From Novipirellula herctigrandis (GTDB taxonomy: Bacteria; Planctomycetota; Planctomycetia; Pirellulales; Pirellulaceae): a DNA stretch of 64,000 nucleotides. Of this stretch, positions 35,742 through 44,823 are shown in pieces (position 1 is the first letter of the stretch; the number at the start of each line of letters is the position of its first letter). A program made the position numbers and the translations under genes. The notes beneath the pieces are model-generated. The model ran no database searches. It was not told where the DNA came from and worked only from the letters and a program-made list of their open reading frames with translations. The stretch covers positions 831,774-895,773 of the forward strand of contig SJPJ01000001.1 of assembly GCA_007859835.1 (NCBI GenBank), given 5' to 3'.

Positions 35742-36973
35742 AAATCATCGCTGATCACTTCCTTGCTAGCTCGCGTGCCGATCGCTCCCCACAATCCGTA
35801 GGGACTCTTCGATCCAGCGGCACTTTCGCCCGTTCCAGACAACCATACGTTGCCGTGATGAACGTCGCCCGCTTCGATCGAATCGGTGATAAACTTGACC
35901 GCACCGTCACCCATTACGATATGGGCACCACCTTGGTGGCGACTACTGACCGACGCGATCCCAGTACTACTAGCAGTCGCCCCGTCGAAACAGAGCTCGC
36001 GATTGGGAGGCAAGATCGTGTTCACCGCTGAGAACGCCGCACCACTCGCAGCCCAACGGTATCCGCGGCCCTGATTAGCCGCAGCGAGGTTGGGCGGGTT
36101 GCCGGCAATCCAAAACTGCGGACGCACTGGGTCGGCGAACCCTTCGTGTTGACACAAATCCGGTTCTTCGCGAACCGATTCTGCACCCGAATCGTTACCG
36201 ACCGCAGGAATGGTTCGAATGTCGCGGTCGCCCAGATCCGTTGCAACTTCTCCAACGAATACTGTGGTCGACAAACCATCAAGACAATCTCGGAATCGTG
36301 TACTGCTGTGAGCGACGAATGCACCGCGGCAAGCCGCGCGAGACTCTTGACCATGAACGCCTAAATTGGCAATCGTCACGGTCGAATCCGAAACGATCCC
36401 CAAAGGACCTTTGTCCATGTAGTAGGACGAATCGCCCAAACATGCTGCATAGTTAGTCCGCCCCATCGCTGGCAATCCGACACCAGGATCGCTTGGACAA
36501 CGCAACGTTGGAATTTCCGTGACCCAAGGGTCATAGTTGGCTTGGTTCGTTTCGGGCCCCATTGCTGGCCAAGGGTTGGGAACGCCTGACGCGTTTTCGG
36601 CGGGATTGCTGATTTGCTCCCACAACGACTGCTGTTCAAAAAATGGCGTCAAGCCGACCCAGATAGACAAGTCCATCCGGTTCGTAAGATCACTTCCAAT
36701 CGGTGTCCCATTGACCCAGGTCCCACCACCATGCATTGGCAGTTGGTCAAAAGCGGAATGGTAATTGTGTATCGCAAGCCCCAGTTGCTTCATATTGTTG
36801 CTGCAACTCATTCGGCGAGCAGCTTCGCGGGCCGCTTGTACGGCTGGTAACAGCAACCCGACCAAAACGCCAATGATCGCGATCACGACCAGGAGTTCAA
36901 CCAGGGTAAATGCAGACTTTCGCGTGTTGTTTCGAATGCGATTCGGCACGCGCATTAGGTATCGGCAAGGCAT
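35738..36973 (-). CDS. DUF1559 protein with prepilin-type N-terminus
   Basis: 411 residues. The N-terminus has the type IV prepilin signal KSAFTLVELLVVIAIIGVL, followed by LLPAVQAAREAARRMSCSNNMKQLGLAIHNYH, the hallmark of planctomycete DUF1559 proteins. The C-terminal part has the conserved GGAHIVMGDGAVKFITDSI. After processing, the protein sits in a pseudopilin-type assembly at the membrane; function unknown. These are among the most multiplied families in planctomycetes. ATG 36955 is an alternative start. Confidence 0.92.
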   Translation of the reverse strand: MPCRYLMRVPNRIRNNTRKSAFTLVELLVVIAIIGVLVGLLLPAVQAAREAARRMSCSNNMKQLGLAIHNYHSAFDQLPMHGGGTWVNGTPIGSDLTNRMDLSIWVGLTPFFEQQSLWEQISNPAENASGVPNPWPAMGPETNQANYDPWVTEIPTLRCPSDPGVGLPAMGRTNYAACLGDSSYYMDKGPLGIVSDSTVTIANLGVHGQESRAACRGAFVAHSSTRFRDCLDGLSTTVFVGEVATDLGDRDIRTIPAVGNDSGAESVREEPDLCQHEGFADPVRPQFWIAGNPPNLAAANQGRGYRWAASGAAFSAVNTILPPNRELCFDGATASSTGIASVSSRHQGGAHIVMGDGAVKFITDSIEAGDVHHGNVWLSGTGESAAGSKSPYGLWGAIGTRASKEVISDDF

Positions 36974-37031
36974 AAAAATACTCTTTCAAGAATCAACGGT
37001 AGAAAAACAGGAATGAAGACAAGTAGAAACT

Positions 37032-37544
37032 TCAAACCAATACCGGCGGTCCTCGAGACGAAATGCCATTTCGTTCTTCTTGCAGCGCAACGAGCCGATC
37101 GTCGGGACGAACATTTTCGCAAACATGCGGGCCCGTCGGGACGTTTAAAACGATCCGGACCGGTTGGCTCGTCAAAGTCCGAGCAGCGCACAGAGCGCAC
37201 AAACCGTTACATGCGGAGCGTCCGAACGGCTCTATCTGTGAAAGCTCTTGTTGTTTGGATTCTACCGATGCAGTTTCTTGATGACTGCAACAACAATGCC
37301 CCGAGCAGATCGCTTCCGAAGAAGCATCCGCCGTGGCCGCAACGCTCGTCTCGAGCGAAACGTCCGATTGTGGATGCACATGATGATGCGAGGCGGGCAA
37401 AAGCCAACCACCCACCAAGTAGGCAACCAAAGCAATTCGGGAAATCGAATTTGTCACAGAAAGGAACAGGGTATTGAGCACCGAGACAGATAGAAACGTG
37501 CAAGTGGTACGCAATTCGTACAATAGCTGTTCAACATTATGCAA
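37032..37544 (-). CDS. Cys/His-rich membrane-anchored small protein
   Basis: 170 residues. One hydrophobic helix, ISRIALVAYLVGGWLLPA (residues about 34-51), is followed by SHHHVHP and then by clusters of cysteines and histidines: ICSGHCCCSHQE and ACNGLCALCAARTL. Such motifs suggest binding of a metal (copper or zinc) or heme near the membrane, but I know no named family. It lies about 60 bases upstream of the DUF1559 gene on the same strand and may be expressed with it. The start is uncertain; inner GTG codons are possible. An overlapping plus-strand frame is a shadow. Confidence 0.55.
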   Translation of the reverse strand: MHNVEQLLYELRTTCTFLSVSVLNTLFLSVTNSISRIALVAYLVGGWLLPASHHHVHPQSDVSLETSVAATADASSEAICSGHCCCSHQETASVESKQQELSQIEPFGRSACNGLCALCAARTLTSQPVRIVLNVPTGPHVCENVRPDDRLVALQEERNGISSRGPPVLV

Positions 37545-37777
37545 CTTTAATCTGCCTTGGAAAGCGAGTTTATTGCGCTTTCATGGTATTTTCACACAGA
37601 AAACGCTGGCTTTCACGCGGCGGCCCACGAATTTTCGAAATTCCGTGAACCGAATCCGATCGGCACGCCCCTCGGAAAGCTCTCGATTCCAGATTGCCAC
37701 AACTTGCCTAACCTACAGCCACGCCGTTAGTCCCTTCCCCGCTTACGCCAGAGGACGGATCGATGACGCTGGTTTCC

Positions 37778-38935
37778 CTAGGAATCGTTACCGGCCAGAC
37801 CTAGCTTGGCGAGCCATTTTCTTGAATGCCCGTCCGCTTGCTCGTTTTGTCTTGATTCGTGACGAAGATGTTCGAGCTGTTCTTCTAACCCCGCCGCTTG
37901 TTTTGACAACTCTTGCCGTTCACGCGACAACTTAGCTCGCTCGAGCGACAATTCGATTTCCGATTGACGGAACTTCTCTTCCCATTCGACTTGCAATTGT
38001 TGCAAACGCTCGCGTTCTTCGCGGACTAGCTCGTCACCGTCGATCATCCCTGCGATCGCGGCCGCACCGACGGCGATCCCCGATTGGCTTGAATCAGGCC
38101 GATTTTCGAGCAAATGATTGAGCTCCGTAATCTCGTCCTCGCGACGCTCCAGTTCTCGGGTGCGCCGCGATAATTCTTCGTTCAAATCGTTGACATAGGC
38201 AACCGGATCGTCGATTGTATTTTCCGCTGCGGCGTCGTCTTTTAAGTGCTGTTCGATCGTGTTGCTAATAAAGTCGTCGGCGTCAAACGAATCTTCTTCC
38301 ATTTGACGGAGAATCAACTGTTTACGTTCTTCCCACGAAAGTGACTCGTTTGAATCGGAGGAAGTCGTTTCGAGTGATTTCTTAACGCCTTGGCTAGCGA
38401 CTTTTGCCGCTAAATGTGCGTTCTGCTGCTCGAGTTCATCGTAGTCTTCCTGCATTCGCTGGTTCGCGGCGGTCAGCTCGAAAACTTGGTCGCGAAGCGA
38501 TTCGAGTTCAAGCAAATCGTCTGCGGACACTGGCGACGCAATTGGTTCCGAAGACGCAACGGGATCCGGTTCACGTTGAACCGATTGACGCAGCTCGTCG
38601 ACATCCGCAAGAAGCTGCAACAGCAGCGATGAGTTTCCGACAACCGCTTCGACGAGGCGATCATTAACCGAACTGGACTCTTTCAGATCAGCGGCACTGG
38701 CTTCTTCAATGTTGCCAGACTTTTCGGCGGTACCAAGTTCTTCCGTCTCAACCGGTCCTTCCGCCCTTATCGCCACGGATTCGATAACCGATTCATGCGT
38801 TATTACCGCTTCAGCATGCTCAACCGTCTCAACGACATTATCGCCAACCTGACCGACTGCTACCGAACCTGCTTTCGGGGCGTGCGGCGACCGCTGGGGA
38901 CTGGTCGTTCGATTTCGTTGAGACTTCCGAGACAT
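37778..38935 (-). CDS. Large acidic coiled-coil protein of unknown function
   Basis: 385 residues from ATG 38935 (MSRKSQRNRTTSPQRSP). A Ser/Pro/Arg N-terminal tail is followed by an acidic Val/Glu/Ser-rich part, then heptad-rich coiled coils (LRQSVQREPD, LLELESLRDQVFELTAANQRMQ, SRRTRELERREDEITELNHLL and so on to the end). No signal peptide or membrane helix. A middle segment, SWEERKQLILRQMEEDSFDADDF, is the only part that resembles a small separate domain. Similar proteins in planctomycetes are of unknown role and look like cytoskeletal or scaffold proteins. It is divergent from xseB. Confidence 0.75.
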   Translation of the reverse strand: MSRKSQRNRTTSPQRSPHAPKAGSVAVGQVGDNVVETVEHAEAVITHESVIESVAIRAEGPVETEELGTAEKSGNIEEASAADLKESSSVNDRLVEAVVGNSSLLLQLLADVDELRQSVQREPDPVASSEPIASPVSADDLLELESLRDQVFELTAANQRMQEDYDELEQQNAHLAAKVASQGVKKSLETTSSDSNESLSWEERKQLILRQMEEDSFDADDFISNTIEQHLKDDAAAENTIDDPVAYVNDLNEELSRRTRELERREDEITELNHLLENRPDSSQSGIAVGAAAIAGMIDGDELVREERERLQQLQVEWEEKFRQSEIELSLERAKLSRERQELSKQAAGLEEQLEHLRHESRQNEQADGHSRKWLAKLGLAGNDS

Positions 38936-39128
38936 GAGTATCGTTTTATGAGACACGTTAAACGCAACCAGACGCATTTCGCCTCGTTCACCGAAACGCT
39001 AAAATACGGTTGATTGTCTGATCCGCGAATCTTCTTGATACGTAGGATCAATTAAAAAAGGGCCGTATCTGATCACCCTTTCTATACTTCATCTCTACGT
39101 CGTAACCGAAACGCTGTCAAAAATACAC

Positions 39129-39557
39129 ATGGCAAAAAAGAAAAGGTCTCCTTCGGATTCTGACGAAGGTACCAATCCTGACGAGATGGACTTTGAATCC
39201 GCGATTGGCGAGGTCGAAGGGATCGTCCATGAACTCGAATCAGGTGAACTTGGCCTGACCGAATCGCTAAACCATTACGAAGTTGGGATCAAGCGTTTGA
39301 ACGAATGCCACAAATTGTTGCAGTCGGCCGAGCGAAAAATTTCGTTGTTGTCAGGCTTTGATTCTGACGGAAATCCTCTCACCGAACCTTTCGACGACGA
39401 TGCAGAGGTGTCACCCAACAAAGCAGGGCGAAAGAATCGAAACGCGAAGTCCAAAACCAACAAAACGACGTCGACCAACCCGAGTTCGAAGAAGACTCGT
39501 AAAGAGGATTTCGACGATGATGCCGGTGACGACGATGATGTGCCCGGCCTGTTTTGA
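39129..39557 (+). CDS. xseB: Exodeoxyribonuclease VII small subunit
   Basis: 142 residues. The core MDFESAIGEVEGIVHELESGELGLTESLNHYEVGIKRLNECHKLLQSAERKISLL is the XseB helical hairpin. It pairs with XseA (not in the window) to form exonuclease VII, which degrades single-stranded DNA in both directions. The normal length is about 80 residues. Here a 60-residue tail rich in Asp, Lys, Asn and Thr (from about residue 80) is added. The gene is the first of the xseB-ispA-dxs unit, with only 3 bases to ispA, and this order is classic. Confidence 0.92.
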   Translation: MAKKKRSPSDSDEGTNPDEMDFESAIGEVEGIVHELESGELGLTESLNHYEVGIKRLNECHKLLQSAERKISLLSGFDSDGNPLTEPFDDDAEVSPNKAGRKNRNAKSKTNKTTSTNPSSKKTRKEDFDDDAGDDDDVPGLF

Positions 39558-39560
39558 CCC

Positions 39561-40496
39561 ATGAATCAAGAAAACCCCTCTGCAATGGATGATCTTCGTC
39601 CACTAATCGAAGATGCTCTTGAAAAGGCTTGCCAATTCGGGGATGGTTGCCCCCCTCGACTGGGTCTCGCTATTCGGTACGCGGTGTTGGCCCCCGGTAA
39701 ACGGCTCCGTCCCGCAATGGTGCTAATGGCAGCCGAAGCATGTGGTGGCCAATTTGCCGACGCGATGGGCGCGGCAGTCGCAATCGAGATGATTCACGCT
39801 TATTCCCTCGTTCACGACGATTTACCAGCCATGGATGACGACGATTTGCGACGTGGCCGACCCACCGTTCATGTTGAATTTGATGAACCAACTGCGATCT
39901 TGGTCGGCGATGCGCTGCAAGCCGAAGCGTTCGCACAACTTTGTTCTAACAGCATTTCTCGAAATATTGCCCCCGCAAAAACGGCCGAAGCGGTCCACGT
40001 ATTGGCTCGCGCCGCTGGGGCCGCTCACCTAGTCGGTGGTCAATTTGATGATTTGGCAGCCGAACAGCCTCCGAAACCGGCGGAAAATGGACTTCCAAAC
40101 GACCCTACCTTGCGTACACTAACCCACCTCGAATCGATCCATCGACGCAAAACAGGTGCATTATTTTCGGCTTCGCTCGAACTTGGGGCGATTTTTGCGG
40201 GAGCCATACCGAAATCACGGCTCGCCCTTTCCAATTACGCTAGTGACTTAGGATTGGCATTCCAAGTCGTAGACGACATGCTCGATTGGACTTCGAACAA
40301 TGAAACCTTGGGAAAACGTGTTGGAAAAGACGCTGCCAAGGGCAAATTGACCTATCCTGGGTTGATGGGCATCGACGGTGCGAGGGCAAAGGCACAACAA
40401 CTCGTCCAATCCGCTCGTGAACATGTTGCTGTTTTCGGCGAGTCGGCTTGGCGGTTAACTCGGTTAGCAGACTTTGTATTGCAACGGACGCACTGA
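39561..40496 (+). CDS. ispA: Polyprenyl diphosphate synthase (FPP/GGPP synthase)
   Basis: 311 residues. It shows the first aspartate-rich motif DDLPAMDDDDLRRGRP (DDxxxxD form, with Arg) and the second DDMLDWT, with the PGKRLRPAMVLMA and RKTGALFSASLELGA segments of isoprenyl synthases. The enzyme condenses DMAPP/IPP into farnesyl or geranylgeranyl diphosphate. The placement between xseB and dxs is the common isoprenoid cluster. The residues before the first motif (SLVHDDLPAMD, with Ser-Leu-Val-His) fit a short-chain enzyme, but product length is not certain. Confidence 0.92.
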   Translation: MNQENPSAMDDLRPLIEDALEKACQFGDGCPPRLGLAIRYAVLAPGKRLRPAMVLMAAEACGGQFADAMGAAVAIEMIHAYSLVHDDLPAMDDDDLRRGRPTVHVEFDEPTAILVGDALQAEAFAQLCSNSISRNIAPAKTAEAVHVLARAAGAAHLVGGQFDDLAAEQPPKPAENGLPNDPTLRTLTHLESIHRRKTGALFSASLELGAIFAGAIPKSRLALSNYASDLGLAFQVVDDMLDWTSNNETLGKRVGKDAAKGKLTYPGLMGIDGARAKAQQLVQSAREHVAVFGESAWRLTRLADFVLQRTH

Positions 40497-40508
40497 ATTG
40501 ACATTTAG

Positions 40509-42476
40509 ATGGAACGTCTTTTGGCGGACACGATGATGAACACCCCTGAAAAAGCAGCTGCAAAACACCCACTTTTGGCGAGCCTCGCTGATGCGACGCC
40601 TCTTCGTAGGATGTCGCGTGACGAATTAGCTTGCTTGGCCGCCGAAACGCGCGATGTGCTTTGCAACCTGTTGGCAACTCGGACGGCTCATTTTGCCTCG
40701 AACCTTGGCGTTGTAGAGCTATGCATTGCTTTGCACTGCGAGTTCGACTTTCGCACCGACCGATTGATCTGGGATACGGGCCACCAAATTTATCCGCATA
40801 AATTGGTGACTGGCCGATATCACCAATTTCCCGCCATCCGGACGCAGGGCGGGTTGATGGGTTATCCGAATCCGCACGAAAGTGTCTACGACTTGTTCAT
40901 GACGGGTCACGCCGGTGCAAGCGTTAGTACTGCGGTAGGCCTTCGTAGTGGCGATGTTCTGAACGGCAATGAAAAACGACGCACGGTTGCCGTGATTGGG
41001 GATGGTGCGTTCCCTTGTGGAATGGTCTTCGAGGCAATGAACAATGCCGGAGAACTCGAAGAAGATATGACCATCGTTTTGAACGACAACAAGATGTCAA
41101 TCTGCCCTCGCGTCGGTGCCGTTGCCACCTACTTAGACCGATTGCGTTCGAACCCCTATTACACTGGCCTGAAAACAGAAGTCATCCGATTGCTCGATCG
41201 TGTCCCGATGTTCGGTGACCCGACCGAGCGGTTATTGGCACAGATGAAAGAGGGTGTCAAAGCAGGCCTGCTTGGTGGCATGTTGTTTGAAGAATTAGGC
41301 ATCCGTTACGTCGGTCCAATTGATGGCCACGACGTTGCGTTAATGCGTAAATACTTGGCGATGGCTCGTGAAATGAAGGGCCCCGTGCTACTTCACGTCG
41401 TGACAGAAAAAGGACACGGCTACAAACCCGCGGCCGAAGACCCCGTTTTTTTCCACACGCCACCTGCATTCCAAGAAGAAACCGGCAAACCGATCGCAAC
41501 GGCCAGTAGCGGATGCCCGCCATTCACACTGCATGCCCGCAACGCGATCAGTCGTGCCATGGCCGAAGATGAACGGGTTACGATCATCACTGCGGCAATG
41601 TGCCAAGGAAACAAGCTCGAACCCGTCCGCGAACAATTCCCTGATCGCTTCTTTGATGTTGGCATTTGCGAATCACACGCGGTTGCGTTTGCTGCGGGAC
41701 AATGCAAAACAGGCCTGCGACCGATCGTCGACATATACAGCACGTTCTTGCAGCGGAGCTATGACCAAATTTTCCAAGAAGTAGCACTTCAAGATTTGCC
41801 GGTCGTCTTCATGATCGACCGAGCGGGGTTGACCGGCCCCGATGGACCGACGCACCATGGCGTCTACGACCTCGGCTATTTGCGACTATTCCCCAACATG
41901 GTCGTGATGGCTCCGGGCTATGCAGCGGAAGTTGACATGATGCTCTGCAAGGGTTTGACGCACGAACATCCTGTTGCGATTCGCTATCCGAAAGCATCCG
42001 CCATTGAATTGGAAAGTTTAGGATTGAATCATTCGCCCGCTCCGATCGAAATTGGTAAGAGCGAGCGGATTCGCGAAGGACGCGATGGCACGATTGTCGC
42101 CTGTGGCGCGATGTTGGATCAAGCATTGGCGACAGCCGAATTACTCAGTTCCGCAACGGAACATTCACTGAATGTTGGTGTCGTCAACGCTCGGTTCGTC
42201 AAACCGATCGACCATGCAATGGTTCGCGAAACGATGAGCGAAGGAAAATTCGTCATCACTCTTGAAGAACATACAAAGGTCGGTGGGTTTGGATCGGCAT
42301 TCTTGGAATCCGCTGTCCAGCAACGATTGGACACTCGGTTGATCCATCTTTTAGGTCTAAGTGACACATTTATTGACCATGGTGATCGCCATGAATTATT
42401 GGCCCAGCAGGGACTCGGCGCCGAACAGATCGCTCAAACGTGTCGGGAAGCTTCGAGTTTAGTTAATGCATTTTGA
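40509..42476 (+). CDS. dxs: 1-deoxy-D-xylulose-5-phosphate synthase
   Basis: 655 residues. The thiamine diphosphate motif starts at GDGAFPCGMVFEAMNNAG and ends in VLNDNKMS. The transketolase pyrimidine domain has VDIYSTFLQRSYDQIFQEVALQ and DRAGLTGPDGPTHHGVYDLGYLR with the catalytic His. The C-terminal domain follows (HTKVGGFGSAFLESA). The enzyme makes DXP from pyruvate and glyceraldehyde-3-phosphate, the first step of the MEP pathway. It sits 12 bases after ispA. ATG 40533 is an alternative start. Confidence 0.95.
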   Translation: MERLLADTMMNTPEKAAAKHPLLASLADATPLRRMSRDELACLAAETRDVLCNLLATRTAHFASNLGVVELCIALHCEFDFRTDRLIWDTGHQIYPHKLVTGRYHQFPAIRTQGGLMGYPNPHESVYDLFMTGHAGASVSTAVGLRSGDVLNGNEKRRTVAVIGDGAFPCGMVFEAMNNAGELEEDMTIVLNDNKMSICPRVGAVATYLDRLRSNPYYTGLKTEVIRLLDRVPMFGDPTERLLAQMKEGVKAGLLGGMLFEELGIRYVGPIDGHDVALMRKYLAMAREMKGPVLLHVVTEKGHGYKPAAEDPVFFHTPPAFQEETGKPIATASSGCPPFTLHARNAISRAMAEDERVTIITAAMCQGNKLEPVREQFPDRFFDVGICESHAVAFAAGQCKTGLRPIVDIYSTFLQRSYDQIFQEVALQDLPVVFMIDRAGLTGPDGPTHHGVYDLGYLRLFPNMVVMAPGYAAEVDMMLCKGLTHEHPVAIRYPKASAIELESLGLNHSPAPIEIGKSERIREGRDGTIVACGAMLDQALATAELLSSATEHSLNVGVVNARFVKPIDHAMVRETMSEGKFVITLEEHTKVGGFGSAFLESAVQQRLDTRLIHLLGLSDTFIDHGDRHELLAQQGLGAEQIAQTCREASSLVNAF

Positions 42477-42537
42477 GACAAGCATGAAGCTACGTTTCCC
42501 AGAGCGTGGTTTGAAACGAACATAAAACGAAAGAATC

Positions 42538-43419
42538 ATGCCATCACGCGAAACAGTTAAATGGTGTCACGATGGTGATCGGCCAAGCGTGGTGGTGTTG
42601 GGGGCGCCGAACCGTGACCGCGTGCAAGCGGAACTTGACCGTTTGCGACCGGTGATCGCCGCCAAAGCCGATATCGTTGCCGAAGACTTGCTGTTTCGGT
42701 ACGAATTCCAAGACGAAGAAATTGACTTGGTCATCGTCCTTGGTGGCGACGGATCAATTTTGCAAGCTGCCCGGCAAATGGGACAAACTCAATCACCGGT
42801 TTTAGGGATCAACTGCGGCCGACTCGGCTTTTTAGCAGCACTTTCCCCAGATGATTTTCTGCACGCATGGCCGGCTGTGATTCGAGGCGAGTTTGATGTG
42901 ATCGATCATTTAATGATTAACATCAAGGTGCTAAGAGATGGTAAAGAGATTGCCGAGCAATTGGCACTGAACGAAGTTGCGATTCTTCGAGGTGCGCCTT
43001 ATCTGATCTTGGATATCGATTTGTATGCCGACGGGCATTTAGCGACTCGCTACCGCTGCGATGGTTTGATCCTTGCGACTCCGGTTGGCTCCACCGCTCA
43101 TAACTTGTCAGCCGGTGGCCCCATCCTGAGACGGAATCTGCAGGCCATCGTGATTTCGCCAATCAGTCCTCATACGCTGACCTATCGTCCGGTCGTTGAT
43201 TCAGCGGATACGGTGTTTGAGTTGTCGGTGACCGAACCTTACGAGTCGACTAGCGTGGTAGTAGACGGACGAATATTGAGCCAATTGCTGCCCGGCGACC
43301 GCGTGCGAGTCGAACGAGCCGACCCCACGTTCAAGATGCTTTCGGTTCCAGGGCAAGACGACTACCGAACGCTTCGGGAAAAACTCGGCTGGGGCGGTTC
43401 GGTCAATTCTGTCAAATAA
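42538..43419 (+). CDS. nadK: NAD kinase
   Basis: 293 residues. The diagnostic GGDGSILQAARQM (Walker-like GGDGT variant) is near residue 64. NEVAILRGAPYLILDIDL is the NE/D motif, and DGLILATPVGSTAHNLSAGGP the substrate loop. It phosphorylates NAD to NADP using ATP or polyphosphate. It is the last gene of the xseB-ispA-dxs run, 61 bases behind dxs, and converges with the kinase gene with only 15 bases between the stops. Confidence 0.93.
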   Translation: MPSRETVKWCHDGDRPSVVVLGAPNRDRVQAELDRLRPVIAAKADIVAEDLLFRYEFQDEEIDLVIVLGGDGSILQAARQMGQTQSPVLGINCGRLGFLAALSPDDFLHAWPAVIRGEFDVIDHLMINIKVLRDGKEIAEQLALNEVAILRGAPYLILDIDLYADGHLATRYRCDGLILATPVGSTAHNLSAGGPILRRNLQAIVISPISPHTLTYRPVVDSADTVFELSVTEPYESTSVVVDGRILSQLLPGDRVRVERADPTFKMLSVPGQDDYRTLREKLGWGGSVNSVK

Positions 43420-43434
43420 CCATCGATCCACATT

Positions 43435-44613
43435 CTAGCTTGGCGCTTGCCGCGACCGGTCGCACTTGATCTCGAGGCAAAACTCAGTTCCTTCGCCTGG
43501 CTCACTCGACACCGTCATCAAGCCATCGTGCTTCTCGATAATCGCTTTGGAAAGAGCCAAACCTAAACCACAACCGCGTGTCTTGGTCGTGAAAAGCGGC
43601 TCCATAATTTTTGCCAAATTCGCTTTATCGATTCCTACGCCATTGTCTTTGACGACAATCTTTGCAGAACCACGATGTTCACTCACACGAAATACAATTT
43701 CGCCTCCGAGGGGCATCGCATCGATCGCATTGCGAAGCAAATTCGAAAGCACCACTTCGATTTGGTCGGCACAACCGAGTGGCGTCGGAGCGGATTCCCC
43801 GATCTCGACGGCTACATCAATGTTTTTAGGAATGCTTTGGGATTCAATCACACTGTTGATTGTGATTTTCAAATCGATCGGTTTGAGTACCGGCATCGGC
43901 AGTCGAGCAAAGTCGGTCAATGTCTTGACGATCGCGCTGGCTTTGTTGACCTGCCGATCCAGCAATTGATAATGCTCGCTCAGTTTTTCAGCCGGAATAT
44001 CGCTTGCGCGAGTCAGATAATACACGCCCGCTTTGAGTGCATGTAGCGGGTTTTGAAGCTCATGCGCGATCCCACCGGCGACTTGGCCAATGGTGGCCAA
44101 ACGTTCCGATCGCTTAAGACGTTCGCTGTGTTCCCATTCGTACGCCGATTGGATCACTGCTAAATCCATGTCGAGAAGCATGTTGAGCGACTCCAACACT
44201 TGGAACAATTCACTCGTTTCGCCCACCCAACGGTCTTGCAGGACACGGATCAACCCTTTCCGCAATCGTGAATGAGCGGCATTTGTAAATATTTGTTGCA
44301 GTCCAATGCTTACGTGACGGCCACCCACCTGCCAACGCCTTAGAACGTACGCATCGTCGTACACTCCCGAAAAGAGTTCGCGGAGCCATTGTACCAAAGA
44401 GCCTTTGAGTCGCTCGACTTGGTCGTGACCGCCGGTGATGACTCGGCGTGTGCTTTGATGCCGTTCGATTTCTTCATAGAAATCATCGATCAACAGCGCA
44501 AGAGAAGGCTCCACCAGCTCAAACGAATCGGCAACACGTTGCGCATCGTCGCTTGTCCATTCGACATACCGTTTTAGCATTCGGTATTGTCTCAGGATAA
44601 TATCAGCGTCCAT
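43435..44613 (-). CDS. Globin-coupled sensor histidine kinase
   Basis: 392 residues from ATG 44613. The N-terminal 130 residues look like the globin sensor/protoglobin fold: DDFYEEIERHQSTRRVI, then YVLRRWQVGGRHVSIGLQQIF, whose H100 is the candidate proximal heme ligand. A HisKA/HATPase_c kinase follows: GGIAHELQNPLHALK with phospho-His H184, NLLRNAIDAM (N box), VKDNGVGID (G1) and TTKTRGCGLGLALSKAI (G2). No membrane segment is seen, so it is a soluble kinase that should respond to oxygen, CO or NO. No response regulator gene lies nearby. Confidence 0.87.
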   Translation of the reverse strand: MDADIILRQYRMLKRYVEWTSDDAQRVADSFELVEPSLALLIDDFYEEIERHQSTRRVITGGHDQVERLKGSLVQWLRELFSGVYDDAYVLRRWQVGGRHVSIGLQQIFTNAAHSRLRKGLIRVLQDRWVGETSELFQVLESLNMLLDMDLAVIQSAYEWEHSERLKRSERLATIGQVAGGIAHELQNPLHALKAGVYYLTRASDIPAEKLSEHYQLLDRQVNKASAIVKTLTDFARLPMPVLKPIDLKITINSVIESQSIPKNIDVAVEIGESAPTPLGCADQIEVVLSNLLRNAIDAMPLGGEIVFRVSEHRGSAKIVVKDNGVGIDKANLAKIMEPLFTTKTRGCGLGLALSKAIIEKHDGLMTVSSEPGEGTEFCLEIKCDRSRQAPS

Positions 44614-44823
44614 GGTGAACGAATCCGAATCAAAATCAGTAATCGGCGGGGCCCCTATTTCACAGCAACGATCATAGCCGTTGATGCGAATTCCGAAAAC
44701 CAAGCCAAGTGGAGCATCCAGCAAAAAGTTTCCATGTGTCGCACCCAAAGCCACTGCCGGTATACCATCGATCCACTATAATCATGCCTTCCAACTCCCA
44801 CCTTCCTACCCCACCTTAACACC

